A stretch of 43,144 bases of DNA from Deltaproteobacteria bacterium (GTDB lineage: Bacteria; Desulfobacterota; Binatia; UBA9968), in assembly GCA_016193465.1 (NCBI GenBank), contig JACPSE010000070.1:1-43144 (forward strand), written 5' to 3'. The translations under genes were made by a program, and so were the position numbers. The notes below the pieces were generated by a model, which had not been told where the DNA came from, searched no databases, and saw only the letters and a program-made list of their open reading frames with translations. The stretch's first letter is position 1; the number at the start of each line of letters is the position of its first letter. This document shows, piece by piece, positions 1-7,975 of this stretch.

Positions 1-174
1 GCCCCCACGACCGGGTTTCAGCGCGTCTTTGACAGCCCGAGACAGCAGCTAGAGGAAGGCGGCTGGTCCCGGTTCGCTCATTTTGGCTGGAGACTATCCG
101 ATAATCAGGTCTTGAGTCAACCTGATGGCGGCTTAACTTTGGTGGGGAAACGAGGGTCAGGCTTTCGTTTCTAG
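1..174 (+). CDS. C-terminal end of an unrecognised protein (partial at window edge)
   Basis: Frame 1 is open from the first base to a TAG at 172-174, giving 57 residues with no start in the window. The composition looks coding (Gly- and aromatic-rich, for example GGWSRFAHFGWRLSDNQ), and the protein ends in GSGFRF. A C-terminal aromatic is typical of outer-membrane beta-barrels, but that is only a hint. I do not recognise the family. The 263 bases from 175 to 437, up to the stop of the convergent gene, hold no gene or clear hairpin that I can see. Confidence 0.4.
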   Translation, partial: APTTGFQRVFDSPRQQLEEGGWSRFAHFGWRLSDNQVLSQPDGGLTLVGKRGSGFRF

Positions 175-437
175 ACAATCTTAGCAGAGCGACGCCATCC
201 GCTTCTTGACGGGAGCGGTGTCAGGCATTTAATCGTTCAATTTGTCCAAAGCGGCGGGAGACCGGGCCGGAACGATCTGAGGATGGCGCTTGACAAGTAG
301 AGCCAAAGGCGACATCCAGTTCTTCTGCCACAACCGAAGCTCCTGCTCGATCGTTACCCTCAGTTTTGTCCGATCTCATCGCCTCATATTTCCTTCCAGT
401 TATCTGATATATTAGACTTCTCTTTATGCTACTAAAC

Positions 438-992
438 TTAAGGTGAATTAAGCGACGGGGGAGGCATTACTGATCCACCTGAGCCTGTTTCCACCAAGGA
501 CTCGGCCTGGTTTAGGAGGTCGAGGCGGTCCAGGAGATAGTTCCAGTCGTGGTCGCCGCCGATCAGGGGCAGCTCCATGCGGCGGGCATCGGCGACATAG
601 ATGGCGACATTGGTCATGCTCTCTCCGGCCCAAAAAAGCGTGACGGCAGACGAGGAGCGTTGCTGATGGAGCCAAAAGTAAACGGCGCAGATGGCGGGGA
701 TCAAAACCTGCATCAATGACCCGCCCAGGTATTGCATGAAGTCGCCGAAAGGAGAGAAGAGGACGTGCCCGGCCTCGTGAAAGATCAGGTTTGCTCCGTC
801 CAGGATGGCCAAAAGCAATCCCGGTGGTTCAGGCATTGTCCCGCGGGCGAAAACCTTCCAGAAAAGAATGAGCAAAACTCCAAGGCCGAAACCCCGAGCG
901 ACGACAGCTCCAGAGATCATGAAATCTCCCGGTCCCTTTTCTTCAACGTAGCCCGCCTCGTTGATCTCTGCATATTTTGTGCGTAACCCCAT
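438..992 (-). CDS. membrane protein with HExxH-like (HEAGH) motif
   Basis: About 184 residues. A hydrophobic segment (ISGAVVARGFGLGVLLILFW) comes first, then an HEAGH motif (ANLIFHEAGHVLFSPFGDF), then further hydrophobic stretches around YLGGSLMQVLIPAICAVYFW. HEAGH next to or inside a membrane segment is the zinc-binding signature of M50-like (site-2 protease type) membrane peptidases. The second metal-ligand motif of that family is not obvious, so a degenerate or minimal member is possible. The C-terminal third is polar. The ATG at 992 is preceded by AAGGA; a TTG at 1028 in the same frame would add 12 basic residues. Confidence 0.6.
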   Translation of the reverse strand: MGLRTKYAEINEAGYVEEKGPGDFMISGAVVARGFGLGVLLILFWKVFARGTMPEPPGLLLAILDGANLIFHEAGHVLFSPFGDFMQYLGGSLMQVLIPAICAVYFWLHQQRSSSAVTLFWAGESMTNVAIYVADARRMELPLIGGDHDWNYLLDRLDLLNQAESLVETGSGGSVMPPPSLNSP

Positions 993-1082
993 ATATCCTT
1001 TTTTGGGATGTTTTCTCAACACTTTCAATCTGAAGGAGGTTTCGCGCCTGGAAGATCAGAGGTAAGCCTGCTGGGGTCGTGC

Positions 1083-1505
1083 CTAAGAACGATCTGGGCT
1101 GGCATCGCACGGGAAGATAGTTTGAAGGAGCTTTCCGAGCTCGCGCACGGTAAAGGGCTTGGATAGATAAGCGTCAAATCCGCCCGCTAGACATCGCTCG
1201 CGGTCGTCGGGCAGGGCCATAGCGGTGGCGGCTACGATTACTGCGCCGCGGGTTAACGGGTTGGCCCTTAAATCGGCAATGACCTGGAACCCGTCCTTTT
1301 TAGGCAAGAAAATCTCCAAAATGATGAGATCAGGCTCCTCCCTCAAGGCCTTGCGGACGGCATCTTCACCGTCCACCGCTTCAATCGGCACGGGATAGTT
1401 CAGGCGTTTGAGATAGAGGCAGAGGAGTTCTCTGCAGTCGGCATCCGCGTCGACCAAGAGAATTCTCTTTGGGCGCCATTCATTTTCCTTTGGTTTCGTT
1501 TCCAT
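1083..1505 (-). CDS. stand-alone receiver-domain protein with Glu at the phosphorylation site
   Basis: This 140-residue CheY-like receiver has no output domain. The acidic pocket at the end of beta-1 reads VDADAD (D19, A20, D21) where VDD is usual. The phospho-acceptor position is Glu64 (DLIILEIFLPKKDG) instead of Asp. The switch Thr95 (AATAMA) and the Lys116-Pro pair (LSKPF) are kept. Asp-to-Glu at this site often mimics the phosphorylated state in receiver proteins, so I infer that it cannot be normally phosphorylated and may be locked or used for protein contacts. Its start lies inside the 3' end of the small XRE gene (26-base overlap), suggesting co-translation. No histidine kinase is nearby. 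Confidence 0.85.
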   Translation of the reverse strand: METKPKENEWRPKRILLVDADADCRELLCLYLKRLNYPVPIEAVDGEDAVRKALREEPDLIILEIFLPKKDGFQVIADLRANPLTRGAVIVAATAMALPDDRERCLAGGFDAYLSKPFTVRELGKLLQTIFPCDASPDRS

Positions 1506-1677
1506 TGTCTGGTATCTTCAAAATCTGAGCGATTTGCCTCTCGAGTCTGCGGGATTTTCGTTGTCCCTTGAGCAGACGGGTAACCGTAGAAGGGTTGACG
1601 CCGAGCCTTTCTGCCAGTGCCTTTTGGGTATAGATTCCTTCCTCTAACATGCGGATCTTGATTTTGACCCAGTGCAT
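1480..1677 (-). CDS. small XRE-type helix-turn-helix regulator
   Basis: This is a DNA-binding protein of about 65 residues. The helix-turn-helix is QKALAERLGVNPSTVTRLLKG, and a short basic tail (RKSRRLERQIAQILKI) follows. The ATG at 1677 was chosen; a TTG at 1692 would add five residues. No good Shine-Dalgarno sequence precedes either, so the message may be nearly leaderless. It overlaps the receiver gene downstream and is divergent from a second XRE protein, so the two probably share a control region and may cross-regulate. It is not an obvious toxin-antitoxin partner. Confidence 0.65.
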   Translation of the reverse strand: MHWVKIKIRMLEEGIYTQKALAERLGVNPSTVTRLLKGQRKSRRLERQIAQILKIPDNGNETKGK

Positions 1678-1722
1678 TGGTAAGATAGGCAAAAAAATTG
1701 CCTTAGCCTGTACCTCTTTTGC

Positions 1723-1771
1723 TGAATATTCCAGATAGAATTATTTGTCAAGTCAATATTCGCTAACGAAT
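1723..1771. promoter_or_regulatory. divergent control region with paired GAATATTC sites
   Basis: The region lies between two divergent XRE genes. A perfect palindrome GAATATTC (1724-1731) recurs as CAATATTC (1754-1761), with centres 30 bases or three helical turns apart, which suits cooperative repressor binding. A further palindrome ATTCG-CTAA-CGAAT (1758-1771) overlaps the start codon of the rightward gene. On the minus strand TTGACA (1751-1746), 17 bases and TATTCA (1728-1723) form a plausible promoter for the leftward operon. These are visible sequence features; the regulator assignment is inference. Confidence 0.4.
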
Positions 1772-2141
1772 GAACAAGCAATTCGCCCTTCGCCTGCGCC
1801 GGGCCATCCAGGCCGTGGGTATTAACCCTACCCAGTTTGCCTACAAGGCGAGGGTTCCCCAAGGGACCATCTCCAAATGTCTGAGCGGTCACGTGCCCAC
1901 TGCCAGGATTCTGCTACGCATTGCTAAGCTGACAGGAAAGAGCGTTGATTGGTTCCTGACGGGCAAAGAAGCGAAAGGTAGGGGAGAGGGATACATAGCG
2001 GAAAGGCCGGCGCGTTATGGTACGAAGAGGCTCAAAACCAGCGACGAAGTCTGGGTAGAGAAGCTGCTCAAAGTGCTGCGCAGCGGAAACCGCCGCAAGA
2101 AGCAGACGATCAAAGAGCTTTTGGATGTTCTGAGCCGTTGA
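1770..2141 (+). CDS. XRE-family transcriptional regulator
   Basis: The 123-residue protein has an N-terminal lambda-repressor-like helix-turn-helix (residues about 6-60: LRRAIQAVGINPTQFAYKARV, then QGTISKCLSGHVPTARILLR and a stabilising segment GKSVDWFLTG). The C-terminal half is basic (NRRKKQTIKELLDVLSR) and is not a known ligand domain. The start has no Shine-Dalgarno sequence, and a palindrome overlaps it, so it may be autorepressed and leaderless. It diverges from the small XRE plus receiver operon. Confidence 0.8.
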   Translation: MNKQFALRLRRAIQAVGINPTQFAYKARVPQGTISKCLSGHVPTARILLRIAKLTGKSVDWFLTGKEAKGRGEGYIAERPARYGTKRLKTSDEVWVEKLLKVLRSGNRRKKQTIKELLDVLSR

Positions 2142-2279
2142 TCCTCTTTGCGGTGCCCTCCATAATCTAACCAGAGATTTTGAACCGTCTTTTCTAGATG
2201 GTCGCCTGTCCTTTGCAATTAAGGGAGAGTTGGCAGCGGATTGACTGTGATGGAAATCCGGTTGTAAGATCACAACATT

Positions 2280-2606
2280 ATGAATGGATATATTGTGGTC
2301 TACGTAACCGTTGGTTCGTCGGACGAGGCCGATCGGCTGGCCCGCGCGTTGGTAGAGGAGCGGCTTGCGGCCTGCGTCAACCGGATAAAGGCGGTACAGT
2401 CCATTTACCGCTGGCAGGGACGGGTAGAGCAGAGCGAGGAAGAGCTTCTCATCATCAAGACGAAAAAAGAGCTTTTCGACCGGCTTAAAACGAGAGTTCA
2501 GGAGCTTCACAGCTACTCGGTTCCGGAGATTATCGCCTTGCCGATTCTCGAGGGTAATGAGAGCTACCTCAAATGGCTGGGGGAACAGCTTTTAGGCAGT
2601 GATTAG
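2280..2606 (+). CDS. cutA: CutA-family divalent cation tolerance protein
   Basis: The 108 residues match CutA1 end to end: the beta-strand YIVVYVTVGSSDEADRLA, the conserved RLAACVNRI segment, YRWQGRVEQSEEELLIIKT and the C-terminal HSYSVPEIIALPI. CutA proteins are small cytosolic trimers with a ferredoxin-like fold, linked genetically to copper and other divalent-metal tolerance; the molecular role is unsettled. The gene is 11 bases upstream of the Nudix gene and probably cotranscribed with it. A short inverted repeat GTTGT-AAGATC-ACAAC lies just before the start. Confidence 0.93.
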   Translation: MNGYIVVYVTVGSSDEADRLARALVEERLAACVNRIKAVQSIYRWQGRVEQSEEELLIIKTKKELFDRLKTRVQELHSYSVPEIIALPILEGNESYLKWLGEQLLGSD

Positions 2607-2617
2607 GTATCGCACCC

Positions 2618-3094
2618 ATGCGCACGGTCAGGAAGATATCCTCCGGCGGCGTTGTTTATCGCCGGCGCCAGGGCGCTACGGAAGCGGCCTTGATCCGCGT
2701 CCGTGATCAATGGCGTCTGCCAAAAGGACAGGTGGAGGAAGGGGAAGGACTGCAAGAGACTGCCCTCAGGGAGGTTCGCGAGGAAACCGGGTTAGAGGGC
2801 AAGGTGGTTACAAAGCTGGGGGATATTACTTATTGGTACACGAACAAGACCAAACAGGGAGAAACCGTCAGAATCTTCAAGCGGGTCTATTTTTATCTGA
2901 TCCGCTGCCTCAGGGGCGACGTGCGCCGGCACGATGACGAGGTAGAAGAGGCCTGCTGGTTGCCCATTGAAGAGGCTGTTCAAAGACTCTATTACCCTAC
3001 GGAACGGGAGGCGGTGCGGAAGGCCATGGCGTTCCTGGAGAATTCAGGCTCGAAGAAGCCGTCGCTTTCAGCCCGTCAGGCGCGTAGAGGCTAA
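2618..3094 (+). CDS. Nudix hydrolase
   Basis: The 158-residue protein has a complete Nudix box (G-x5-E-x7-REVREETGL) starting around residue 37 (KGQVEEGEGLQETALREV). The N-terminal SSGGVVYRR and the WRLPKG strand are typical of the fold. The family hydrolyses nucleoside diphosphates linked to another moiety; bacterial relatives of this size act on dinucleoside polyphosphates, NADH or oxidised nucleotides. The substrate cannot be read from the sequence. The last 20 residues (NSGSKKPSLSARQARRG) look disordered. It follows cutA closely and precedes the PLP-lyase gene. Confidence 0.9.
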   Translation: MRTVRKISSGGVVYRRRQGATEAALIRVRDQWRLPKGQVEEGEGLQETALREVREETGLEGKVVTKLGDITYWYTNKTKQGETVRIFKRVYFYLIRCLRGDVRRHDDEVEEACWLPIEEAVQRLYYPTEREAVRKAMAFLENSGSKKPSLSARQARRG

Positions 3095-3124
3095 ACGTCA
3101 TCAGGATTTAAGGGAGGAGACCGC

Positions 3125-4504
3125 GTGAAAAATGATTTTGGGGGCATAAGTTTTTCGATTCCCTACGAGATCGCGGCGGTCAGGCCGCTGAGACAGACCA
3201 CTTTGAGGGAAAGGGAAGAGGCCCTTCGGAAGGCGCACTACAATACGGAGTTGATCCTTCAGGAGATGGTCTATGTGGACCTGAAGACCGATAGCGGGGT
3301 GAGCTCTTTTAGCACGGGACAGGTAGCGGCGGTCGTCGGAGCGCAGCCCCTCGAGACGACGCCGGAGATGGCCTCCGAGGGAAATAGGGCCTTCCTTTCT
3401 CTTGCCGACAGGTTTCGGGAGCTATTCGGCTTTCCCTTTGTTGTTCCGTGCAGCCACGGGCGGGCGGCAGAGCGGATCTGGGCTAAGATTAACGTCAGAC
3501 AGGGCTCGGTGGTGCCGGGCAATATGCTTTTTCCTTCCACCCGCTTTCATATCGAGTCCAACGGCGCCAAGGTCATAGACGTCATCTCGGAAGAGGCCCA
3601 CGATCTTTTCTCTGACCATCCTTTTAAAGGCAATGTGGATATCGGGAAGCTGGCGGCAGTCCTGAAGGAGTCTGGTGGCGAGAAGGTTTCATGCATCTAT
3701 GTGGAGCTGTGCGTGAACTCGTGTGGCGGGCACCCGGTCTCCCTGGCGAATCTCAAAGAGGTCCAATCTCTTGCCCGGGCGCGCGGCATCCCGCTGTTTC
3801 TGGATGGCTCCAGAATCCTGGAAAATAGTTATCTTATCAAGCAGCGCGAGCCCGGATACCAGGACCGTTCTGTCGGAGAGATCGTGCGCGAAACCTGTTC
3901 CCTGGCGGACGGTTGCACGATGAGCGCCCTCAAAGATTTTTTGGTGTCGGCAGGCGGCTTCATCGGTATCCGGGATGAGAAGAGCTATCAGAGGGCCTAT
4001 GTCGAGAATTTTTTCGACGGGACTCAGCTCCCGGCAAGCGCCATGGACAATATCAACACGGCATTAAGCGAGATCTTCCATTCTCCTCTGTATGTTGCCA
4101 GCCGGGTCGAGCAGGTCAACTACCTGTGGCGGAGATTGCAGGGGGGCATCCCGGTTCTTGCTCCTGCCGCCGGCCACGCGGTTTTTATCGACGCTAAGAG
4201 TTTTCTCGCCAAGATGGCGCCGGAGCACCATCCGGCGGAGGCGCTGGCGGCGTTTGTCTACTCCATTTCAGGGGTTCGGATTACCAAGGGTCCTCCGCTG
4301 GCGCAGAGCCAGAATGCCCGAGGGATCGAGCTGCTGCGGCTTGCGGTGCCCGCTCGCAGGTATCTGCAGGGCCATATGGATGATGTGGCCGAGGCGCTGC
4401 TATACGCGTATTCACGCAGAGATGAAATCCAAGGGTTGAAACGGATCGAGAAGCCGGGGCGGCCCAAATACGATCCTCCTCTTTTTCGGCCGGTAAGATC
4501 ATAA
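3125..4504 (+). CDS. tyrosine phenol-lyase/tryptophanase-like PLP enzyme (beta-eliminating lyase family)
   Basis: 459 residues, the usual family length. Recognisable elements are VDLKTDSGVSSFSTGQ, the phosphate-loop-like SHGRAAERIWAKI, the PLP-ring contact FLDGSRILEN (Asp227, Arg230), the Schiff-base segment TMSALKDFLVSAGGF (Lys270) and the substrate-carboxylate region ELLRLAVPARRYLQGHMDDV. The cation-site Lys next to the PLP Lys in classical enzymes is Leu here. The region that holds the catalytic Tyr of tyrosine phenol-lyase (DEAYAGS type) reads ETTPEMASEGN, without Tyr. So the fold is clear but the substrate is probably neither tyrosine nor tryptophan. The GTG start has a strong GGGAGGAGA ribosome site. 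The gene lies 5 bases before an acyl-CoA ligase gene. Confidence 0.85.
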   Translation: MKNDFGGISFSIPYEIAAVRPLRQTTLREREEALRKAHYNTELILQEMVYVDLKTDSGVSSFSTGQVAAVVGAQPLETTPEMASEGNRAFLSLADRFRELFGFPFVVPCSHGRAAERIWAKINVRQGSVVPGNMLFPSTRFHIESNGAKVIDVISEEAHDLFSDHPFKGNVDIGKLAAVLKESGGEKVSCIYVELCVNSCGGHPVSLANLKEVQSLARARGIPLFLDGSRILENSYLIKQREPGYQDRSVGEIVRETCSLADGCTMSALKDFLVSAGGFIGIRDEKSYQRAYVENFFDGTQLPASAMDNINTALSEIFHSPLYVASRVEQVNYLWRRLQGGIPVLAPAAGHAVFIDAKSFLAKMAPEHHPAEALAAFVYSISGVRITKGPPLAQSQNARGIELLRLAVPARRYLQGHMDDVAEALLYAYSRRDEIQGLKRIEKPGRPKYDPPLFRPVRS

Positions 4505-4509
4505 AGGCA

Positions 4510-6163
4510 ATGAGAGATCCTTCCGAAGACGCTCCGCGCCATCTCGGCGCAGTTTTCTTCCAGCGAGTTGAGGAACTGGGAGAGCGCACCTTTATCAAAC
4601 TGCAGCGCAGGGATCGCTTCGAGGAGATCTCCTGGAGAGACTTTGGCTTCAAGGTAGGGGAGGCGATGCTCGGTCTTTACTCCCTGGGGCTAAAAAAAGG
4701 AGAGAGAGTCGCGATCCTCTCCGAGAACAGGATAGAGTGGCTGTGCGCGGATATTGCGTCCCTGGCCGGCGGTCTGCCCAACGTGGTGGTCTCGCCCCGA
4801 CTGTCGGACGCGATGATCTTGAGGATTCTCGGCAACTCCCGCCCGCGCGCGGCCTTTGTCGAGGACGAGACTGGCGTGGGCAGGCTCCTCAACCTGAAGG
4901 GACAGATGCCGTTTTTGACCCACATCATTGCGATGGAGAGGAGCCATGCCCCTCTCCCGGATACTGTTTGCTTCGATGATCTCCTGCTGCGAGGGAGGGA
5001 AGGGGGGAAAGGGCGCGTCCGCGGGATCCTTGAATCGGTTCACCCGGATGACCTCGCCACGATCATGTACACCTCAGGCTCCACAGGGGAGCCCAAAGGC
5101 GTCATGAGGACGCAAAAAAATATCATCTCTAACATCTCGTCCGGCACCGGCATCTCCTTGAGCAGACCTTGAAGGAGCAGGGGATCTTGAGACTATCCGG
5201 GCGCTTTCTCCGACATCGATGAGCCTGGTCCCCAGGGTCATGGAGAGAATTTGGGCAACGATTCTCGACGAGGGAGAAAATGGGCGCCATTGGGATACCG
5301 TCGAGAAGCTGGACCAGGTAAGAGCAGAAAGAGGCTCGCTGAGCGCCGAGCAGAGCCAGCAATACGGGCAGCTCAAGGCTTCTCTCCGGAAGGCGGTAAG
5401 TCAATCTCTTGGAGGAAGGATTAAATACCTCTCCTACGGCGGAGCGCCCATGGCCCCGAGGATCATGCGCTTCTTTGAGGTGATCGGGATCCCGCTGCTC
5501 GGGTCGTACGGCTCCACAGAGTGCGGGGGAGTGACCCTGAGCGGGATCGGGGAAAACCGGCCGGGGAGTTTGGGAAAGCCTTTTGCTAATGTGGAGGTGG
5601 GCATCGCGGACGACGGGGAGATACTGGTGCGCGGTCCCACGGTGACCCCGGGCTACTTTGAGAACCCGGAAGCGACACGTGAAGTGTTGGAGCCGGATGG
5701 ATGGTTTCACACGGGAGATCTGGGGACTATCGATCCGGATGGTTCTTTGAAGGTTGTCGGGAGGAAAAGGGATATTTTTTACTGCTCCGACGGCTCGAAC
5801 ATCTACCCTGGCTACATCGAGCTCTTGCTGGAAAATGATCCGTTCATTCGCCAGGCGGTTCTTCTGGGCGATCGCTGTCCCTTCATTGCCGCCCTGTTGG
5901 TCCCGGATCTCGCCCGGGCGGCCGCGGAGCTAAAAAAGGACAATGCGCGTCTGACCGATAGAGAAGTGGAAAGCGCACTCTGGTCTCGGGTAGAAAGGAT
6001 CAATGCCAGGCTGGAAGATTACGAGAAGGTCCGCAAGATTGCGGCGCTGAGGAATGACTTTCCCGAGGAGGTGCGGAGCGTGACCGCCTTTCAGAAGATC
6101 AAGATAGACCGCAAAGCGGTCGAAGAGCTTTACCGGGAAGAGATTGAACGGATATACCGATGA
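4510..6163 (+). pseudogene. long-chain acyl-CoA synthetase (AMP-forming), broken by an internal deletion/frameshift
   Basis: Frame 1 (4510-5172) encodes the N-terminal part, including the ATP-loop MYTSGSTGEPKGVMRTQ, then runs into a stop. Frame 2 is open from 5162 (ADLEGAGDLETIRALSPTSM) through SLVPRVMERIW to 6163 and carries the rest: YGSTECGG, GWFHTGDLG, GRKRDIF and a C-terminal KIKIDRK. In intact relatives about 35 residues (the FLPLSH/ER segment) lie between these parts. Here they are missing at about 5155-5165 and the frame changes. No ATG near the junction would give a useful second protein, although 5219 could start a C-terminal fragment. It is a genuine pseudogene or an assembly error. 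It follows the PLP lyase by 5 bases and was probably its partner. Confidence 0.85.
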
Positions 6164-6276
6164 ATGACGCAGCGCTTGTCAGTGGCGGGGCGCAATTGTT
6201 TTTTCTCGCCAGCGACGCCGCCTCCTACATCACCGGACAGGCAGTGAACGTTAATTGCGGCAGCTCCATGCAGTAG
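6160..6276 (+). pseudogene. C-terminal remnant of a short-chain dehydrogenase/reductase
   Basis: This 38-codon ORF starts at an ATGA overlap with the acyl-CoA ligase stop and ends with TAG at 6274. It contains FFLASDAASYITGQAVNVNC, the hallmark C-terminal segment of classical SDR enzymes (LASDxASYITGQ, then VDGG). The Rossmann domain and the catalytic Ser-Tyr-Lys are absent. The first ten codons (MNDAALVSGG) do not look like SDR sequence, so about 220 residues were deleted and the end joined to the ligase operon. It was probably once an intact third gene of this operon. Confidence 0.7.
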
Positions 6277-6386
6277 CGCTGCCCATCCGATGAACTTCGC
6301 CTGACTTTGTTTATCGCCCCTCGCAGTCCTCGGTCGCCTTTTTCTTTGTATTGCTGTGAAAGATCCCTCCATGTTATAAGAGAGTT

Positions 6387-6734
6387 ATGGCTGGTCCTAC
6401 AATCGCCACTGTTCAGAAGATTCTCGAAGGGATCATTGTCCCCGAGATGCAGGCTGTCAAAGACAGGCTTGCATCTATAGAGGGTGAACTCAAGAGTCTC
6501 CGAAGCGAAATCAGGAGGCTAGACGATAAGACGGATGCCTTGAGGAACGAACTCAAGGCTGACATTGGCCGTATAGACGAAAAGCTCGCTGCTCAGGTGG
6601 CCCGCCTAGATGAAAGACTCACTGCTCAGGTGGCCCGCCTAGATGAAAAACTAACCTTCACTAACAAACGCCTAGACGAAGCCCTAGAAATCCGCGAGAG
6701 GCTGGCCGCCCTTGAGGCCAAAGTCGGCCGCTAG
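6387..6734 (+). CDS. small coiled-coil protein with tandem repeats
   Basis: 115 residues, almost entirely charged heptad-like sequence (RLASIEGELKSLRSEIRRLD, RLDEALEIRERLAALEAKV) predicted to form one long coiled coil. Two identical-length 11-residue units (AQVARLDERLT and AQVARLDEKLT) are encoded by a 33-bp tandem repeat. There is no signal peptide or membrane segment. Similar small proteins occur widely without assigned function; some resemble phage tail or DUF-type coiled-coil proteins. No partner gene is obvious. Confidence 0.7.
   Translation: MAGPTIATVQKILEGIIVPEMQAVKDRLASIEGELKSLRSEIRRLDDKTDALRNELKADIGRIDEKLAAQVARLDERLTAQVARLDEKLTFTNKRLDEALEIRERLAALEAKVGR
6591..6656 (+). repeat. 33-bp tandem duplication inside the coiled-coil gene
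   Basis: Units 6591-6623 and 6624-6656 begin with GCTCAGGTGGCCCGCCTAGA and differ at only a few positions near their 3' ends. The length is three heptad-compatible 11-residue turns, so copy-number change keeps the reading frame. Confidence 0.85.
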
Positions 6735-6928
6735 CCGACTCCTTGCCCTAATCTCCATCGCCCTTTCGCTTTACAATCCCCATAGCAAGCGGTAAATTCC
6801 CGCTCAGCGCTTTAGTCCAACTCGTTTTATCCCCGATGTCGCTGAGGGGATTCTGCTGAAACTCCTGATCCTTGGGCGTCAGAGATAAAACGCTATACGT
6901 TGACCGCTGAATCGGATGCGATGAGAAA

Positions 6929-7441
6929 ATGACTCTTGTAGCAACGACCTTGGCAAAGTTGGCGGGGCTCTACAAGATTCTTCGGTCACATCTGGAAGAC
7001 CCGCGGTCTCGCTGCTTCGATCCCGCAGTCGTGCTCGAGCACTTCGAGGCGTACAATCGTACCGCGGCCATCCTCCGAACAAACCTGCCGGATCTTTTCG
7101 GCGATCTTTCAGATCGGCCAGTTCCACAGTCGAGCGGCACGACCGATTATGATGGACGCGGATATATTGGACGCCAACACCTTGAGCGAGTTGTCCGTGA
7201 TATCGACTACATCTTCGAAGTGCGTTCGCACAGCGAACTGCAAGCACCAGCTCCCCAGCAAGAGCGCCGCATCTTCATTACCCACGGACACAGCCCAGAC
7301 TGGCGCGAAGTCCAAGCTTACGTGGAAAAGGGCCTTGGAATTCACACCCTCGAGCTGGCTCAAGAGCCAAATCGTGGCCGAACAGTTCTGCAGAAGCTAA
7401 GCGAAGAGTCGGATCGGCGAAAGATTTGGGGTCAGGCCTGA
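6929..7441 (+). pseudogene. truncated TIR-like nucleotide-binding protein (PF10137 type)
   Basis: The 170-residue ORF has an N-terminal helical part, then RRIFITHGHSPDWREVQAYV (residues 113-132) and EPNRGRTVLQKLSEESD (146-162), the start of the TIR-like domain found in predicted nucleotide-binding and antiphage proteins. Intact members continue for about 80-100 residues with further beta-strands; here the frame ends abruptly with RRKIWGQA at a palindrome. The usual IIEKF glutamate position reads Gln155. Both the truncation and that substitution suggest loss of NADase activity. A defence-gene relic is the likeliest reading. No start-defining ribosome site is evident. Confidence 0.65.
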
Positions 7442-7442
7442 C
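7431..7442. repeat. 12-bp perfect palindrome at the truncation point of the TIR-like gene
   Basis: GTCAGGCCTGAC is self-complementary, is preceded by TTTGGG, and contains the stop codon of the TIR-like ORF. Related GGGTCAG words occur at 7915 (AGGGTCAGAG) and in the hairpin at 11432-11490. The set resembles ends of small palindromic REP/RAYT-type elements, but no transposase is present, so this assignment is inference. Confidence 0.45.
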
Positions 7443-7532
7443 TATGGACTTATTTCAAAGAGCGAGAGCGATATCAAGCTTGCGTTATTCCATTTTTGGC
7501 CTAACAACAAACTGGACAAGGGACACTCAATC

Positions 7533-7859
7533 ATGACACTTCTTATTTGGCTTACCTTTATTGCGGCGGCGGTTTTGGAAGTTGGCGGAGATGCGCTCAT
7601 TCGCAGAGGATTGCGTGGCAGTAGCGCGGCCTTTATTGTCGGCGGCTGCCTGATGCTGAGCTGCTACGGCGTGGCTGTAAATATCGTCAAGTGGGACTTT
7701 TCCAAAATACTCGGAGTTTACGTTGCTTTCTTCGCGCTGATCAGCGTTCTCATCGGTCGTGTGGTTTTCAGAGAGGACGTGCCCGTTTCAACCTGGCTGG
7801 GCCTGGCCTTCATCATAACAGGCGGCTTGATTATCCAGTTTGGCCAAAAGACAGGCTAA
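7533..7859 (+). CDS. SMR/EamA-like small four-helix membrane protein
   Basis: 108 residues with four hydrophobic segments, the length and layout of small multidrug resistance proteins. Glu16 in helix 1 (AAAVLEVGGDALIRRGLRG) sits where EmrE has its proton/substrate Glu14, and the end (TWLGLAFIITGGLIIQFGQ) matches helix 4. SMR proteins work as dimers exchanging protons for cationic compounds. The loop FREDVPVSTW resembles EamA-superfamily halves, so a transporter of unknown substrate is the safe call. No SMR partner gene lies beside it. Confidence 0.75.
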   Translation: MTLLIWLTFIAAAVLEVGGDALIRRGLRGSSAAFIVGGCLMLSCYGVAVNIVKWDFSKILGVYVAFFALISVLIGRVVFREDVPVSTWLGLAFIITGGLIIQFGQKTG

Positions 7860-7975
7860 CTCCCCACCGGAGCACGTCGATCTCGCTCCCGCCGGAAATC
7901 TTTACGGAAATAGGGTCAGAGTGATTTTTTTCGGCTTTCGCTATCTCAATTGTCCAGGCCGCATATTTTTGTTAT

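Noticed and set aside
2198-2488. ORF upstream of and overlapping cutA in another frame
   Set aside because: Shadow of cutA with Arg-rich, family-free translation.
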